In this document: one piece after another, positions 42,763 to 54,500 of the stretch
Layout: each line of letters opens with the position of its first letter
Numbering within the stretch: position 1 is the first letter of the stretch
DNA from: Steromphala cineraria
Lineage: Eukaryota > Mollusca > Gastropoda > Trochida > Trochidae
Reading direction: 5' to 3'
Length of the DNA: 64,000 bases
Assembly: GCA_916613615.1 (NCBI GenBank)
Contig: OU744725.1
Span: 60,086,575 to 60,150,574 of the forward strand
The notes under the pieces: model-generated
Told to the model about the DNA's origin: nothing
Databases searched by the model: none
Seen by the model: only the letters and a program-made list of their open reading frames with translations
Position numbers and translations under genes: made by a program

Positions 42763-43276
42763 CATCATTAAGTTAACATCGCAACATAGTAATATGGATA
42801 TTTGAAAAAGGATGTAATGGGATGAGAGGGCTTTGTATTCCCAGAAAATAAGTGGCTGGGAGGGCTTTGTGAAATTAAACAAGGCCCTCCTGCCCGGTAT
42901 TACCTGGGCGTACAAAGCCCTCCCGTTCACAGCCGGGATCTTTCACTGGGATAAAAACTGACTTTAAAGGGTGTTGATCAATTCAGGAGGTATATAAATT
43001 TTTCTACTGTAAATTTTGATCTACATAATGTATAAAAATGTTATGAACGAAACACTGAATGTTCATACTGTCAATTATTGCCTAACAGAGTTTGTTTTCC
43101 AAAATGTTTCTTCATTCTAAAGGAACATTGTCTATGAAAACATAAATGACAACTGTTAACTGTGCCTGGAAACTACAACAGTTGAGATGCTTTAAAGAAA
43201 AATATCATAAATCATTTTAAAGAGACACTAGCTATTAACTACCCTTCTGGCTGCTTTAGATAGGTTACAGGAACTA
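42763..43276. other. Intergenic DNA with an imperfect foldback
   Basis: GAGGGCTTTGTA near 42826 and TACAAAGCCCTCCC near 42911 form inverted repeats across about 90 bp; a third GGGAGGGCTTTGTG lies between them. No gene is seen. Confidence 0.5.
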
Positions 43277-43416
43277 CAGTAGAACACGGATTGGAGAACA
43301 ATCGTATATAGCCGTCAAAAGTCCAATGTATGACAGCTTAACGCGAGTAGCGAACACCGGATATAGCGAACTAAATTCGCTGGTCCCTTGGAGTTCGTTA
43401 TGTCCGTGTTCTACTG
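43277..43416. mobile_element. pogo-like MITE, copy
   Basis: 140-bp copy with TA flanks (43275-43276 and 43417-43418) and an internal deletion relative to the 174-bp copies. Confidence 0.87.
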
Positions 43417-43451
43417 TACCTGGGTTTTCTGAGGTGAGGTGAGATGGGGTT

Positions 43452-43742
43452 TAGGCGCTTTCAAGAGTATTTCACTTATATCGCGGCTGCTAGTATTATT
43501 GCAGGGAGAAAGCCCGCAACACTATTGTGGCTATGTGTTGCGGTGAAACCTGCGAGCATCGGCTGGAACTAGCAACCATGGGTGGTACTGCACTGAAATT
43601 CAGTGTAGCATTGCACCCAAACCTGACTGCGTGTAGAACAGTTCTCTAATGCAGACAAAGTTGCCGAGCCCCTGGCGGGATTCGAACCACGGACCTCCTG
43701 ATCCGAAGCCGAACGCGCTAACCACTGCGCTATCCCGCCCCC
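43452..43742 (-). mobile_element. tRNA-Arg-like SINE, copy 2
   Basis: On the minus strand: GGGCGGGATAGCGCAGTGGT (A box), CGGCTTCGGATCAGGAGG (tRNA-Arg(TCG)-like anticodon arm) and GTGGTTCGAATCCCGCC (B box and T arm). The body runs to a GCGATATAAGTGAAATACTC-type end. Better preserved than copy 1 at 1735-2023. Its translated shadow contains a GIAQWLARSASDQEV stretch, which is the tRNA head and not a protein. Confidence 0.88.
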
Positions 43743-44654
43743 TGGGTTTTCTGAAAGCAAGCCTCTAATTTGGAAGCCCTTTGGCTAATATATGAGCTTC
43801 TAATTTATCTCAAAGTGTTTAAATTTTTAGTAGCCAATTACCTCTTATAGCATATGTTCCTGTCGGATTATCTTCAATATTTGACATGATGAACATTATC
43901 TGGGGTTGTGCTATGGAAGTGTTGTTTACGGTTTTCAAGTTTACAGAACACTTTGGACATTTTAAGACAATGTCCATAAATTCTAGAAACACGACCGTAA
44001 GATTTATTTTTCATGAGTTATAAGAGTTTTCATGCATTTCATTTTCTTAAGTCATTATAAATAAATCCTGAAAATTATATCAAAAGAATTGTCCTCCATT
44101 ATTGTTTTATTATCATAATTCCATGCGATTGTCACCTAAAAAAATCCAAATTTAAGCTCATGTTTCCAGATTTTGGCTTCTATTTGATGTCAAAACCTCT
44201 ATTTTCCCTATAGAAGCTTGCTTTCAGAAAACCCTGGTAGCTTTTACTAATGGATGCGTTTTATTCAAGTTTTTTAAGATTGCTTTATACCAACCTGCTT
44301 TCACCATACAATAACCAATTAAAATAACACTGTTGAAACAGTTTGTCATATGTGACCAGAATTTTTTTTGGAGAAAATATGTTCACAATAAGCTCTTGTT
44401 CAAACACTTCAGCTTCTATCTGAGTACTGATGTGCAAAACTCAAGGATTTTATGAATGCTTACTTCAAATTGTACATTTTGGGGGAAAGAAGTTAATGAA
44501 ATGAAACTTAAGCAATATCATATCCTTCTTCTGATCAGATTTTTCAAATGTTTCCCTTCACATAGCCATGATACGAAATCATTCACAATTAGTATAAGGT
44601 ATACGAGAACGAGAACAGAAGTGTAGGGTATGGAACATGGAACATGAAACATTA
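43743..44654. other. Unannotated intergenic DNA
   Basis: Nothing recognised. Confidence 0.4.
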
Positions 44655-44920
44655 ACACACGTATAATATATTAAAAGGTAATGAACTCAACAATTAAACA
44701 TTTATACACACATATTATATATATATCTTAAGGTAACAAATTCAACATTGAAATATCTATACACACATATAATATATTTAAAGGTAACAAATTCAACAAT
44801 GAAATATTTACACACATATAATATGTTAAAAGGTATTGAGTTCAACAATGAAATATTTACACACATATAATATGTTAAAAGGTTTTGAGTTCAACATTGA
44901 CACATTTACACAAAAGGGTA
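44655..44920. repeat. ~60-bp tandem repeat, 4-5 units
   Basis: Units share ACACACATATAATATGTTAA, AAAGGTAAC/AAAGGTATT and GAGTTCAACAATGAAATAT. Units 3 and 4 are nearly identical, the flanking ones diverged. Confidence 0.85.
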
Positions 44921-45685
44921 CAACTTTGCAATATGTTCGCCACCAAATAAGATATTGTTGGATTTTACCCTTAGATTCGCTTAAAATTGACTCATTAAAC
45001 CCTTAGCTATTTGTTGACAATCTTTTTTAACCCTTTGGTCCGTATGGACGAAATTTTAGGGTTAGTTTGTCTAGTGTAAGGGTTGGTAACGTATTGTAGA
45101 TAAAGTGGCGAACATATTGTAAAGTTAATCCGCAGTGCTCTAGATAAGCAGCGTATCTTCATATTTTACACGACAAAATCCTTAAAACCCAATAGGTTTA
45201 AACGCTTGGAGTACAAATACACAGACATTTTCATAAAAACCCAAAAGAATCACATAGCTTGCGTACTGTATGCAGCAATTTATAAACTCTAGAGTAGTGG
45301 AAGCTAAAATTTTCACAAATGGATACCATAACTCTTCAAAATATCAATATTCAGTGCATTAAACATGTTCATTAGTATCATTACATTTTAAAGATAATGT
45401 GTGTAGCAGAGAAATACCCATTTATGTAAAATGTTGAAAGTACAATCTTGTTTCTCATATGAATTACCCAACTGTCTGAAATCAGGGGAGTACAATTTTA
45501 CTGTTGTACACCATCAAAATCGAGAACAGTCAGATATTGTTTTCCTCGGGTCTATAAAAACAGGTATTGACCGAACTCACCAGTCCATAATTTTTTTATT
45601 ATGTCTCGGTCAAAAGAACAAAAGAGAATAGAAAACTAAAGCAATGAGCGGCCTTTCGGCTCGATTGTTGGCGAGGACGGGTCAA
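44921..45685. other. Unannotated intergenic DNA
   Basis: Nothing recognised. Confidence 0.4.
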
Positions 45686-45736
45686 TGACGTCATGATAAC
45701 AATAGCATGACGTCATGAAACAACGGTTTGACGTCA
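45686..45736. promoter_or_regulatory. Cluster of three TGACGTCA sites
   Basis: Perfect CRE-type palindromes at 45686, 45708 and 45729 with spacing 22 and 21 bp, close to two helical turns. No promoter or gene can be assigned to it; it may be part of a repeat. Confidence 0.6.
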
Positions 45737-46675
45737 TCGGCTCTATTTTTAGTAACTCAAGTCAATATCACTTTTGGTCGGACTTGGGGTCACGGGGGTC
45801 AAGTCAATATCACTTTCTGTCGACTGTCACGTGACCGGTTCTCGACCAATCGGATTGCCAGAAAATTGCGCTCACATAATAAATCAGTATATTGCAATAC
45901 AACAACAACACAATACGAATCGGTACACCTCAGAAAATGTCAAATATATCGAAAGTTTTAGTTTATTCTAAGTTTGGAGAAAACACGACCAATTAAAATA
46001 TGTTATTATGGAACGTTCTTTACAAATTGTGAAGTTGTGTTGTGAAAATAGCTCAAATATGTATACAGGTCATGAACAGTGATTGAACAATTTCCCTCTC
46101 CAATACGTCTGACAGCTGAGCAATGATGATCGTTCTTAACGCTTATATTTGAACAATATACATGTAGTATGCAAAATCTGTGTTCTTAAAAGTATCAATA
46201 TATTGCAATACGCTTTTCTGTAATACAGAAATGAGGAACGATACCCATCCTTAGATAATACCAACAGCTCCAAAAATTATCTGGAGGGCTGCAAAAGATA
46301 ACCATAGCTAGAATAGACGTGCACGAGGACATGAAAGGTTAGATTTGTCACTGTTAAAACATTGATTTGCTAATTGTATTTTGCAAACCTACATTTTAAT
46401 CATAGAATGTGATAATGGCTATGTTAAGTCAGTAATTAGTGATTGATAAACTTCGGCTTATGCTTTAACTATAATAGTTCACGGCAAAACTATACTTTAT
46501 TGCAAAATACATGATGGTTAGAGCTACTTCATTTCTTAAATATAACTATACAAAAGTACATCACAAGTAAGGTAATATTTCAATAAGATAAATAAAATAA
46601 TTCAATATCAATTTTCCCAGTTGGACAAAAATTAATTTGGATTCCTTGAATTTAATAAAAATAGGGGCATAATAA
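45737..46675. other. Unannotated intergenic DNA
   Basis: Nothing recognised. Confidence 0.4.
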
Positions 46676-46720
46676 CAATCTTGCCTTTGGCAATTGTTCC
46701 CGGGCCAGATGAGCTAAAAA
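46676..46720 (-). mobile_element. Terminal remnant of a pearl-like element
   Basis: CGGGCCAGATGAGCTAAAAA is the reverse complement of the TTTTTAGCTCATCTGGCC start seen at 4910. Only the terminus is left. Confidence 0.6.
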
Positions 46721-46734
46721 TTAAAAGTGCCTCA

Positions 46735-47103
46735 TTAAAGGGGCAGTAGAATGGGTTTTTTTAATTTTACATTTTCATGTTTTCACTTATAATTGTACAA
46801 TAATGCTAATTGTATTATTTTGATAGTGTCAAAAATATCATTACACAAACCAATCATCCACAGTCAGAGAAAAAATCATAAAGATTCACATAAAGAGCAT
46901 TGGCAGCCATTTTTGTGTGAACACCTTTAATTCATTTTGTTTAAGAAAAGTAATCGCATGGCTGAACTTTGCATTATATATTTGATTTAGTACTTTTTAT
47001 TATTTTGATTTAAATATACATTGTCCTTCAATTGGAACAATTTATATTCATTTTCCTGACATCACCTTATATTCCCCCTAAAAATGTGCTACTGCCCCTT
47101 TAA
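46735..47103 (-). mobile_element. TTAA-type MITE, full-length copy
   Basis: 369 bp, TTAA at both ends, left terminus AGGGGCAGTAGAATG. Orientation as at 25369. Confidence 0.9.
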
Positions 47104-47816
47104 GTGATATCTTTTTTTCTAATATTTGATTAATAGTGACACTTATTTGTACAATTATTACCTGTCATAATTCACACAACTCCCCCTCCTTATCCAAAAG
47201 GCTAAATATACCACTAAAAAAAGGATTGCAAATCAATGTACAACTAATCTGAAAGTAGAAACAGTCCAAAAGACCTTAAAGATTAATTGATAAAATCTCT
47301 CCCAATTTTAAACTAAATAATACCATATAGTCAACAAAAATACAAAAGTTTTGCCCAATCATCAGATTGACAATAAGTGCAATTCAGCATTCAACCGATC
47401 TCTGAATGAAGCCCGCTTCCTAGAAATAGAAATGTGGGCGGAGCTAACTGCTCTTCTTGGAAATGAGCTAGTTCTCGGAAATTCATTATCTGATAGTGTT
47501 CAATAGCAATGATTTTTTTTCCTTAACTTAAAATGCGCCTCTAAAGTTGTGTATATGGTTTGGTGTTAGAAGGATTAGTTTCAAACAATGTAAATAGTGG
47601 TTTAGTTCAGTTTCAGTTTGAATGAGTTATTGCTTAGCATAGCCTTTGCAAAATGCAAAGGTGTTTTTGTCTCTCACCAAAGTGTATGTTTCAGGTTTGT
47701 CTGTCGGAGGGACTGATTTCAAACAATATTTAAACAATGTTATAGTTAAGATTAACTTGGACTGAATGAGTTATTGTTTAGCAGAGCGTGGAAACCTGCA
47801 ATGATTTTGTCTAGCT
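47104..47816. other. Unannotated intergenic DNA
   Basis: Between two MITE copies. A GATTTCAAACAAT ... GAATGAGTTATTG segment recurs at about 47580-47640, 47710-47780 and 48207-48275, suggesting an older repeat into which the next MITE inserted. Confidence 0.45.
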
Positions 47817-48172
47817 TTAAAGGGGCAGTAGCACATTTTTTGATAATTATATATTTTAAAATGTTCGCTGATAATTGTAAGTTAATGCTAAATGTATTAT
47901 TTTGACATTGTCAAATCTCATAACAAAGGCCAATCAACCAGAGGACAAAGTATGAAGATTCACATAAAATCCATTGGCGGCCATTTTTTGTGAACACCTT
48001 TAATTCATTTTGTGTAAGAAAAAGTAATCACATGGCTAAACTTTACGTTATATATTTGAATTATTATTGCTTCATTTAGTTTAAATACATTGTCTTTCAC
48101 CTGGAACCATTAATTTTCATTTTCCTGACATCACCTTATATTCTCCCTAAAAACGTGCTACTGCCCCTTTAA
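47817..48172 (-). mobile_element. TTAA-type MITE, copy
   Basis: 356 bp, TTAA at both ends, inverted termini. It lies inside a loosely repeated region that contains a GATTTCAAACAATGTAAACAG-like motif on both sides. Confidence 0.9.
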
Positions 48173-48369
48173 AAAAGTGTGTTGAAAGTTGTGCATATGG
48201 CTTTTGGAGGGGATTGATTTCAAACAATGTAAACAGTGTCATAGTTTGGTTTATATTTGAATGAATGAGTTGTTGTTTAGCAGAGCTTGGGCAACATTTC
48301 AGGTAGCAGGCTTTGAAGGCAAGGAAGAAATGTTATCGCTTATTCTGAAATGACTTCAACATACTTACC

Positions 48370-48701
48370 GGAGCACAGTGGTGTAGTGGTTAGCATGCTT
48401 GCCTCTCACGCCAGAGACCCGGGTTCGAATCCCGGTGGAGACACCAAAAATTTGGATCTTGGATCTCATTCTGTGTTGTGTCCCTGGGCAAGACACTTCA
48501 TCCACATTGCACTCAGTTCACCCAGCTGTACAAATGGGTACCTGAACAAGGGATAAGTATGGACCAATACGGTCGCGCGGAGCGCTGTTTAATCTGCCCC
48601 GAAAATACTATCCCTCCAGGGTAATAATACTCATGGCACTTTGAGCATGCTTTGTCATGGATATATGCGCGGTATAAGAAAGCTATTATTATTATTATTA
48701 C
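48370..48701 (+). mobile_element. tRNA-derived SINE (type 2), copy 2
   Basis: Same head, body and tail as 33538-33855; ends in (ATT)n at 48684-48700. The tRNA-like head differs from copy 1 at only about two positions (one G-to-T in the anticodon-arm region, one G-to-A), so the head is better conserved than the body. Confidence 0.9.
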
Positions 48702-49427
48702 TGACTTACAATAAAATAATACGACCCATCTGTTTATACTACCCACAAAAAATTATGCATGTAAAGTTTTGAACATTTGCATCTTGCATAGATTGCATGT
48801 TCAAGAAATCTGATCAATGAACAGATTTAAGGTTATTTATCCTTATAGTTATTCTGCCTCCTGAATAAATATTCTTGATGCTTAATTTGTTTAGGGGCAT
48901 AAATTGGACATGGACATTTGTTAATATTATTGTTAGAATTTCAGAAACTAACAGGTCATATAATAATATGCATTTGGGGACTAATGATGAGAGTAGTTAA
49001 AGCCCCATGGTCATACTTGCAGTTGATGATGAAATTTAACTATTAATTAAGAAAAGACAAATATTTTGTCGAAAATTTGATATCATATTTACATGTCCGA
49101 ATCAACAATATAATACTTAATTCGACGTCCAAAGTATTGTACCCTCTGCAAAAGTGCCATAGGTTTTAACTGACCCAGTTTGGGCGACGTTATCATTATG
49201 TGTGTAGGAGTTACACCGCGTCTCAGTTATCGCAAGCTTCCGATGGGTATCAATTTGACTGGCAACGGGTACCTGATTTGGAGAAAAAGGAAAGAAAATC
49301 TAGCTGTACGTGATGGCTATCAAGCACTTGTTTAGGAAACAGAAATTGTGAGATGGCCACACTTTATTTGCATTCATGTCGGCTGCCGTTTCGGTCATTT
49401 TTGTTATTGTCTCCTATTATATAGAGA
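48702..49427. other. Unannotated intergenic DNA
   Basis: No gene recognised. Confidence 0.4.
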
Positions 49428-49912
49428 ATCTCACCCAAGTGTCTTCTGATATCAAATATATCAACACGAGTTGATGAAAGTTACAAATATGTGAGGCTTG
49501 CCGAGGATATTTTTACTTTAATCAACGAGTGTTGATATATTTGATATCAGAAGACACGAGGGTGAGATTTTATTTATCATCCAAATCATTTTTCAACAGT
49601 TATTAGAAAAAGAATGAACCATATCTGAACAAAACTGCCATTAGACTTCATGAGCAGTGAGGTAATTGCATTGTGACGTCATCAGCATTATGACGTCATA
49701 GCATTGTTACGTCATGAACTTTGTGACGTCATAGTATTCTCATCTGTGTTCTAAGTGATGTCAAAGCCTTGTGATGTCATTAACTGATGATGTTATAGGA
49801 TTATGACGATTTGATTGTAGCGATATCTACAATGTAGATATCGCTTGTAGATATCGCTTGATCTCAGAAAAGCGATATCTACTGTGGTAGCCACTTTTGG
49901 ATGATAAATGAA
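49428..49912. repeat. Complex foldback: two successive inverted repeats with a TGACGTCA array
   Basis: First inverted repeat: arms 49428-49474 and 49521-49568, sharing TTGATATCAGAAGACAC. Second: ATTTATCATCCAAAT at about 49573 against TTTGGATGATAAAT at about 49899. Inside the second lie four TGACGTCA or TTACGTCA sites and an AGCGATATCTACA-type palindrome near 49821-49847. It looks like a foldback element or a nested set, with no coding content. Confidence 0.7.
49674..49731. promoter_or_regulatory. Cluster of four TGACGTCA/TTACGTCA sites, 16-17 bp spacing
   Basis: Sites at 49674, 49691, 49707 (TTACGTCA) and 49724. The regular spacing suggests a decayed 17-bp tandem repeat. Possible CREB/ATF binding is inference. 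Confidence 0.55.
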
Positions 49913-51401
49913 TTTTGGTCCTGATTTCCCTAGGTTGCTCGCAAAATTTTGCAAAAAATACAACGAAATACTTTTTAAAACATATTTAACTTCACTAACT
50001 ATGGGTCTTTAAATTTCAATCAAAATATAGTCACAGGAAGTCATGAAACATTGTCTCTCCAAGTCATCTATGATCGTTATGAATATTAATGCTCAACATT
50101 TCCCTGTCATAAGAGCTTAGGATCAGAAACAGACACCACATTGAAGTGATATACTGTGATTTTTATAGCATTATATTTACTAACCATACATGTCAAACCC
50201 AAATCATGAAGATATTAATTCAAAACATCTTGCATATTCATCCATATAAGATTAGTTTTAGTTTTTTAGTTTTCAATGAAAAAAAACAACAACTTACAAT
50301 GCTTCATCTTAAATAATGTTTATTTGCATTTGTACATATTTGAAATTATTCTTTATAATCTTTCAATCACTATTAACACTTATTTTATCTTTGCCCTGCT
50401 CAAAATAATTCCAAAATTACATTTTAACAAAATAAGATGACTTTATGACTTTCATGTATCATTCACAAAATCCAATAGCATTTCAGTGTCAGACAGTGTT
50501 TCTTGATAAAATAAGACAACCATAAAGCTTGGTATTCCGCCAACTTACAGAGTGTCTCTTAGTACATGAAGAATGGTAAAAAGTTATACCCAAATTTTGA
50601 GTACATTGCAATAACTCATACCTCGAGAAGTGCCACCTAGCTGTTATACCTGATCTTTGTGGGATTGTAGCTTAAAACTTTTCTAAATTTGTTACTTCTC
50701 ATAAGGCTCACAAAATACAATGTTTACAATCCCAAAAAACACTCGCATGATAACCTCTACATATTTGGATTTTATGGGTTCATCGCCATGTCAAACAAAT
50801 TGTCATGGAGAATTGAGTTATAGGTTTTAAACAGGAAGGTGTCAACGGTGCCAAAATATTTTGGGAGAGCATATTTGGGGTTTGTGTTAATATTGTCAGT
50901 CTTGACATAGAACAAATCCATGAGATATATAATGCACATCAGGTTTTTGCTTGTTACAGTTTTTATTAACTTCATCACATTTTGTTCATGTACAATAAAA
51001 ACTATTGTGGACTATCAAACAACTATCAAAATACATTTCACCAATTAATAAAATTTTATTAATTTTTTTCCGGCTTAAAAGATTACTGAAATAATAAAAA
51101 ATATTTAATCATAATAATAAGTTTTTTCAAATTTATTGATTATTAAGCCATTGCTAAAAATATTTTGGTTTGGTAAATCATGAAAAATGTCATACAAATG
51201 TTACAAATAAACTCTATTGCTTCCATTCATATCATAATGTTTAAGTTCATTTTCTTTACTTTATGAAGTTGCTCATGGACACAAATAAATGACAATAAAA
51301 TAAACTTCATAATTCATAAACATTTGACTTCATAGAAGTTTGTCGAAAATTTGTATGAAAATATTTATGCAAATGATCAGATGATGTTTTATCAAGAAGC
51401 A
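49913..51401. other. Intergenic DNA and PDSS2 3' untranslated region
   Basis: Minus-strand AATAAA hexamers at 51137-51132 and 51060-51055 lie about 270 and 345 nt after the PDSS2 stop and could mark its 3' end. Nothing else is recognised. Confidence 0.4.
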
Positions 51402-51554
51402 TCACTTCATGACAGCCTGAACAATGGTAACAAGTGCCATCTTGGCGTCGGAGTCTGGGAATGAGGTCAGCGCCTGTATCGCTTTCTGTCCGTATTCCTC
51501 ACACAGAGAGTGACACTCACTCAGGACGTCCGTCGACTCTATCAACTGGACCAG
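51402..51554 (-). CDS. PDSS2: PDSS2 last coding exon
   Basis: Acceptor TTTCCAG, 50 codons plus TGA: starts [11 protein letters not shown], contains [20 protein letters not shown] and ends QAVMK. Phase 0. It continues directly from the preceding exon without gap relative to the family, so no exon is missing across the transposon-filled intron. Confidence 0.93.
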   Translation of the reverse strand: MVQLIESTDVLSECHSLCEEYGQKAIQALTSFPDSDAKMALVTIVQAVMK

Positions 51555-54500
51555 CTGGAAATGATGAAAAAACTTCATGTTGTTTTTGTTTTGAGGTGTA
51601 TTTTTATTCTGTAATAATGCATATTTTAAAACATTTTTACTGAAAGGTCAAAAGGACACATTTTGAATATAAATCTGATTATATGTATGATTTATTGTAT
51701 AAACAACACATGTGCAACAATTTTCATCATGATAATCAGGGAAATTATTATTCAAAATCTTTTTTGATTTTTTTAAATTTGTTCACAGCATTCTATTTGT
51801 GCTTCGAAATAATGACATAACAAGATGCATCATAGAAAGATTTTAATAAGTAAAAATATATTGGCAAACATTGGGGGCTGTCTCGTTAGGTTAATGAATG
51901 AATATTTTGGATGGGGAGGTAACCGCGACCCTGTGCCCTGGAGTTCGTGGACTCGGGCGATGCAAAGGAAGAGAGGTGTGTAATAGTAAGGCGGGGTTAC
52001 CTCCCCTATGAGTTGGGGGCAAGAGCCCCTGGCAACCGCATCCTATTGCCCTGGGGCGCAGTGTAGGGCCGGGCTGCTAGTAGGTGGGGTTGCAATAAAC
52101 AACCGCATCCTATTGCCCTGGGGCGCAGTGTAGGGCCCGGGCTGCTAGTAGGTGGGATTGCGTAATTGAAGAGTATATATATGCGGGGAGTCTGAGTACA
52201 ATGGAGCCGCACCCTGGTGCCCTGGGGTCGTTGGACCCGAGCGAAAGTAGTAGGCGGTGCTCCATGACTAAGACGGGTAGTATTTAAGAAACAGCCCCAA
52301 GGTGTATGAAATGGGGATGGTGGGCGGGTGAGCAAAATGTAAACAAAGACAATGGCCGTCAAAGAAAGGAAACCGGAAGTTTGTGCGCATGCGCGCCTGA
52401 CTTATGGATGAATATAAATGTAAATGAAAAGAAATGATAATTGATGGATATGATGGAGAGGTATATATAATATAATTATGAAATGATTAAAGCATGAATT
52501 GGTAAAAAATATAAGTGATGGACATATTGTTATATAAACATTAGAGGTATCAAAAGTTGGATTGTATAAAAAACGAAATGTGGCGGTCAATTATTTCGAA
52601 TGCACAAACAAAAATAATAAATTAACATTTTGTGCTTCGAAATAATGACATAACAAGATGCATCATAGAAAGATTTTAATAAGTAAAAATATATTGGCAA
52701 ACATTGGGGGCTGTCTCGTTAGGTTAATGAATGAATATTTTGGATGGGGAGGTAACCGCGACCCTGTGCCCTGGAGTTCGTGGACTCGGGCGATGCAAAG
52801 GAAGAGAGGTGTGTAATAGTAAGGCGGGGTTACCTCCCCTATGAGTTGGGGGCAAGAGCCCAAATGAGGTTTTTAAATGGCCTGATGGAATGGATATGGA
52901 GAATGAAAAACCGAGAGCCCCCAAGGAATGGCCAGGCCGTTGTCGACAGCTTGTGATGGCCAAGTATCAGCAAACCAGGCTCCGTCAAAGTAGGCACCGT
53001 ACCCTATTGTGGAGGAAGCGTCTGTAAATAGGTTGATATCAGGTGAGTGGGTCACAAAATTGTCGTGGAACATAGAGATCCCGTTCCATTGCCTAATGAA
53101 TTTCTCCCACATTGCCATTTCTTCTCTGCAGGACTTGGAGATGGTGACGTGGTGATGCAATTTAGACACAGTCTTTGACAAGCTGATTAGGTAGGACACA
53201 AAGGAGCGTCCGGGGGTAATAACACGACAGGCATAATTGAGGTGGCCCAGCAATGAAAGGAGTTCTCTCTTTGTGCACTTCTTTCTTTGTTTGAACAATG
53301 CCAGGATGTCCGCTAGTCTGTTGATTTTGTCACGAGGGAGGCTTGCTGTCATGGTCGTGGAATTAAGGGTTATTCCTAGATATTCTACTTCAGTGACAGG
53401 GCCTGTAGTTTTGTGGGATGCGAGTGGGATTGCAAGAGTATCAAAAACTTTGAGCATAGTCTGCATAGTCTTTTCGGCATGGTAGTGAGGAGGGTCAATT
53501 GTCAGAAAATCATCTAGAAGATGCAGAATGAAGCCAACATTGTAGTTTTTGGACAGTATCCAACAAATAGCCTGGGAGATAGTGTCAAAGATCACAGGGC
53601 TGGATCTGCAACCAAAAGCCAGCCGGGTATAGAAATAATATAGTCCGTCCCATTTGAACCCAAAGTAAGGCCATGACGTAGGATGAAGTGGGACTTGCTT
53701 GAAGGCGTCAGTAATGTCGGCTTTGCACATCTGAGAACCTGGCCCTAAGGAAACTATTTTAGAAATTGCTTGGTCAATGGTCACATAATTCAGGGAGCAC
53801 TCGTCCTTGCTGATCAGGTCATTGATGCTTGGTACATCGTCTGAGTCATGGGGCGCCGAGAGGTCGAGGATAAGTCGTTTCTTGAGACTGTATTTCCCTG
53901 TCGCTACTCCGAGGGGGCTTATGCGATATGTACTGAAGGGAGGTGCCTCGAAGGGTCCAATGACATAGTTTTTACAAACTTCTTGGTGGACTAATTCTGT
54001 AACAATGTCAGGTTCTTTTCTGGCACTTAAATTGTTTTTGCACACAATGTTAGTGGTTGGATAAAAGGACAGTTTGGGATGAAAGCCCTGTTCAAGTCCA
54101 TTCATCACAAAGTCCCGAAATACTACATCGGGATGGTACAATAACTCCCTGGAGAAACTGTCTGAACGTATAGGGGTACTTATCACGTCAGGGACCTGCG
54201 GAAGGGGATTTAGTCACTTTTCGTTGTGTCTCTTATGACATGTAGCTTGGCTGTGTTTACCAAAACAGTGGATGCAAACATGTGCCAGGTTGCACTGTTG
54301 TCGTACACATCCCCTGTCATTGAAGTTATTGCACACTTCTCTTCCTTGATGTCGGACGCGTGACCGCCCGTGGGAATCATAGGTAGGACGTCTGAAGCTG
54401 TTGAACTCTTGTGGCTGGTTTGGATATCTGTGTCCGGACACTTGGTTTTGACAGAAATCTGTTGTATGGGTTAAAGAATTACACACCGCACAAACTTTGG

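Noticed and set aside
43660..43740. tRNA-Arg(TCG) gene on the minus strand
   Set aside because: The cloverleaf-like part is convincing, but it is fused to a ~210-bp body repeated at 1735. Interpreted as SINE head.
51796..52327. Ordinary LTR of a Gypsy-type element
   Set aside because: The repeats are not two identical terminal copies; the interleaved A1...B1-A2-B2 order and the LDDF-type RT point to the DIRS/Ngaro group.
52006..52362. 118-residue minus-strand frame in repeat B2
   Set aside because: Proline-rich low-complexity reading of a duplicated ~80-bp segment; lies in the terminal repeat of the retroelement.
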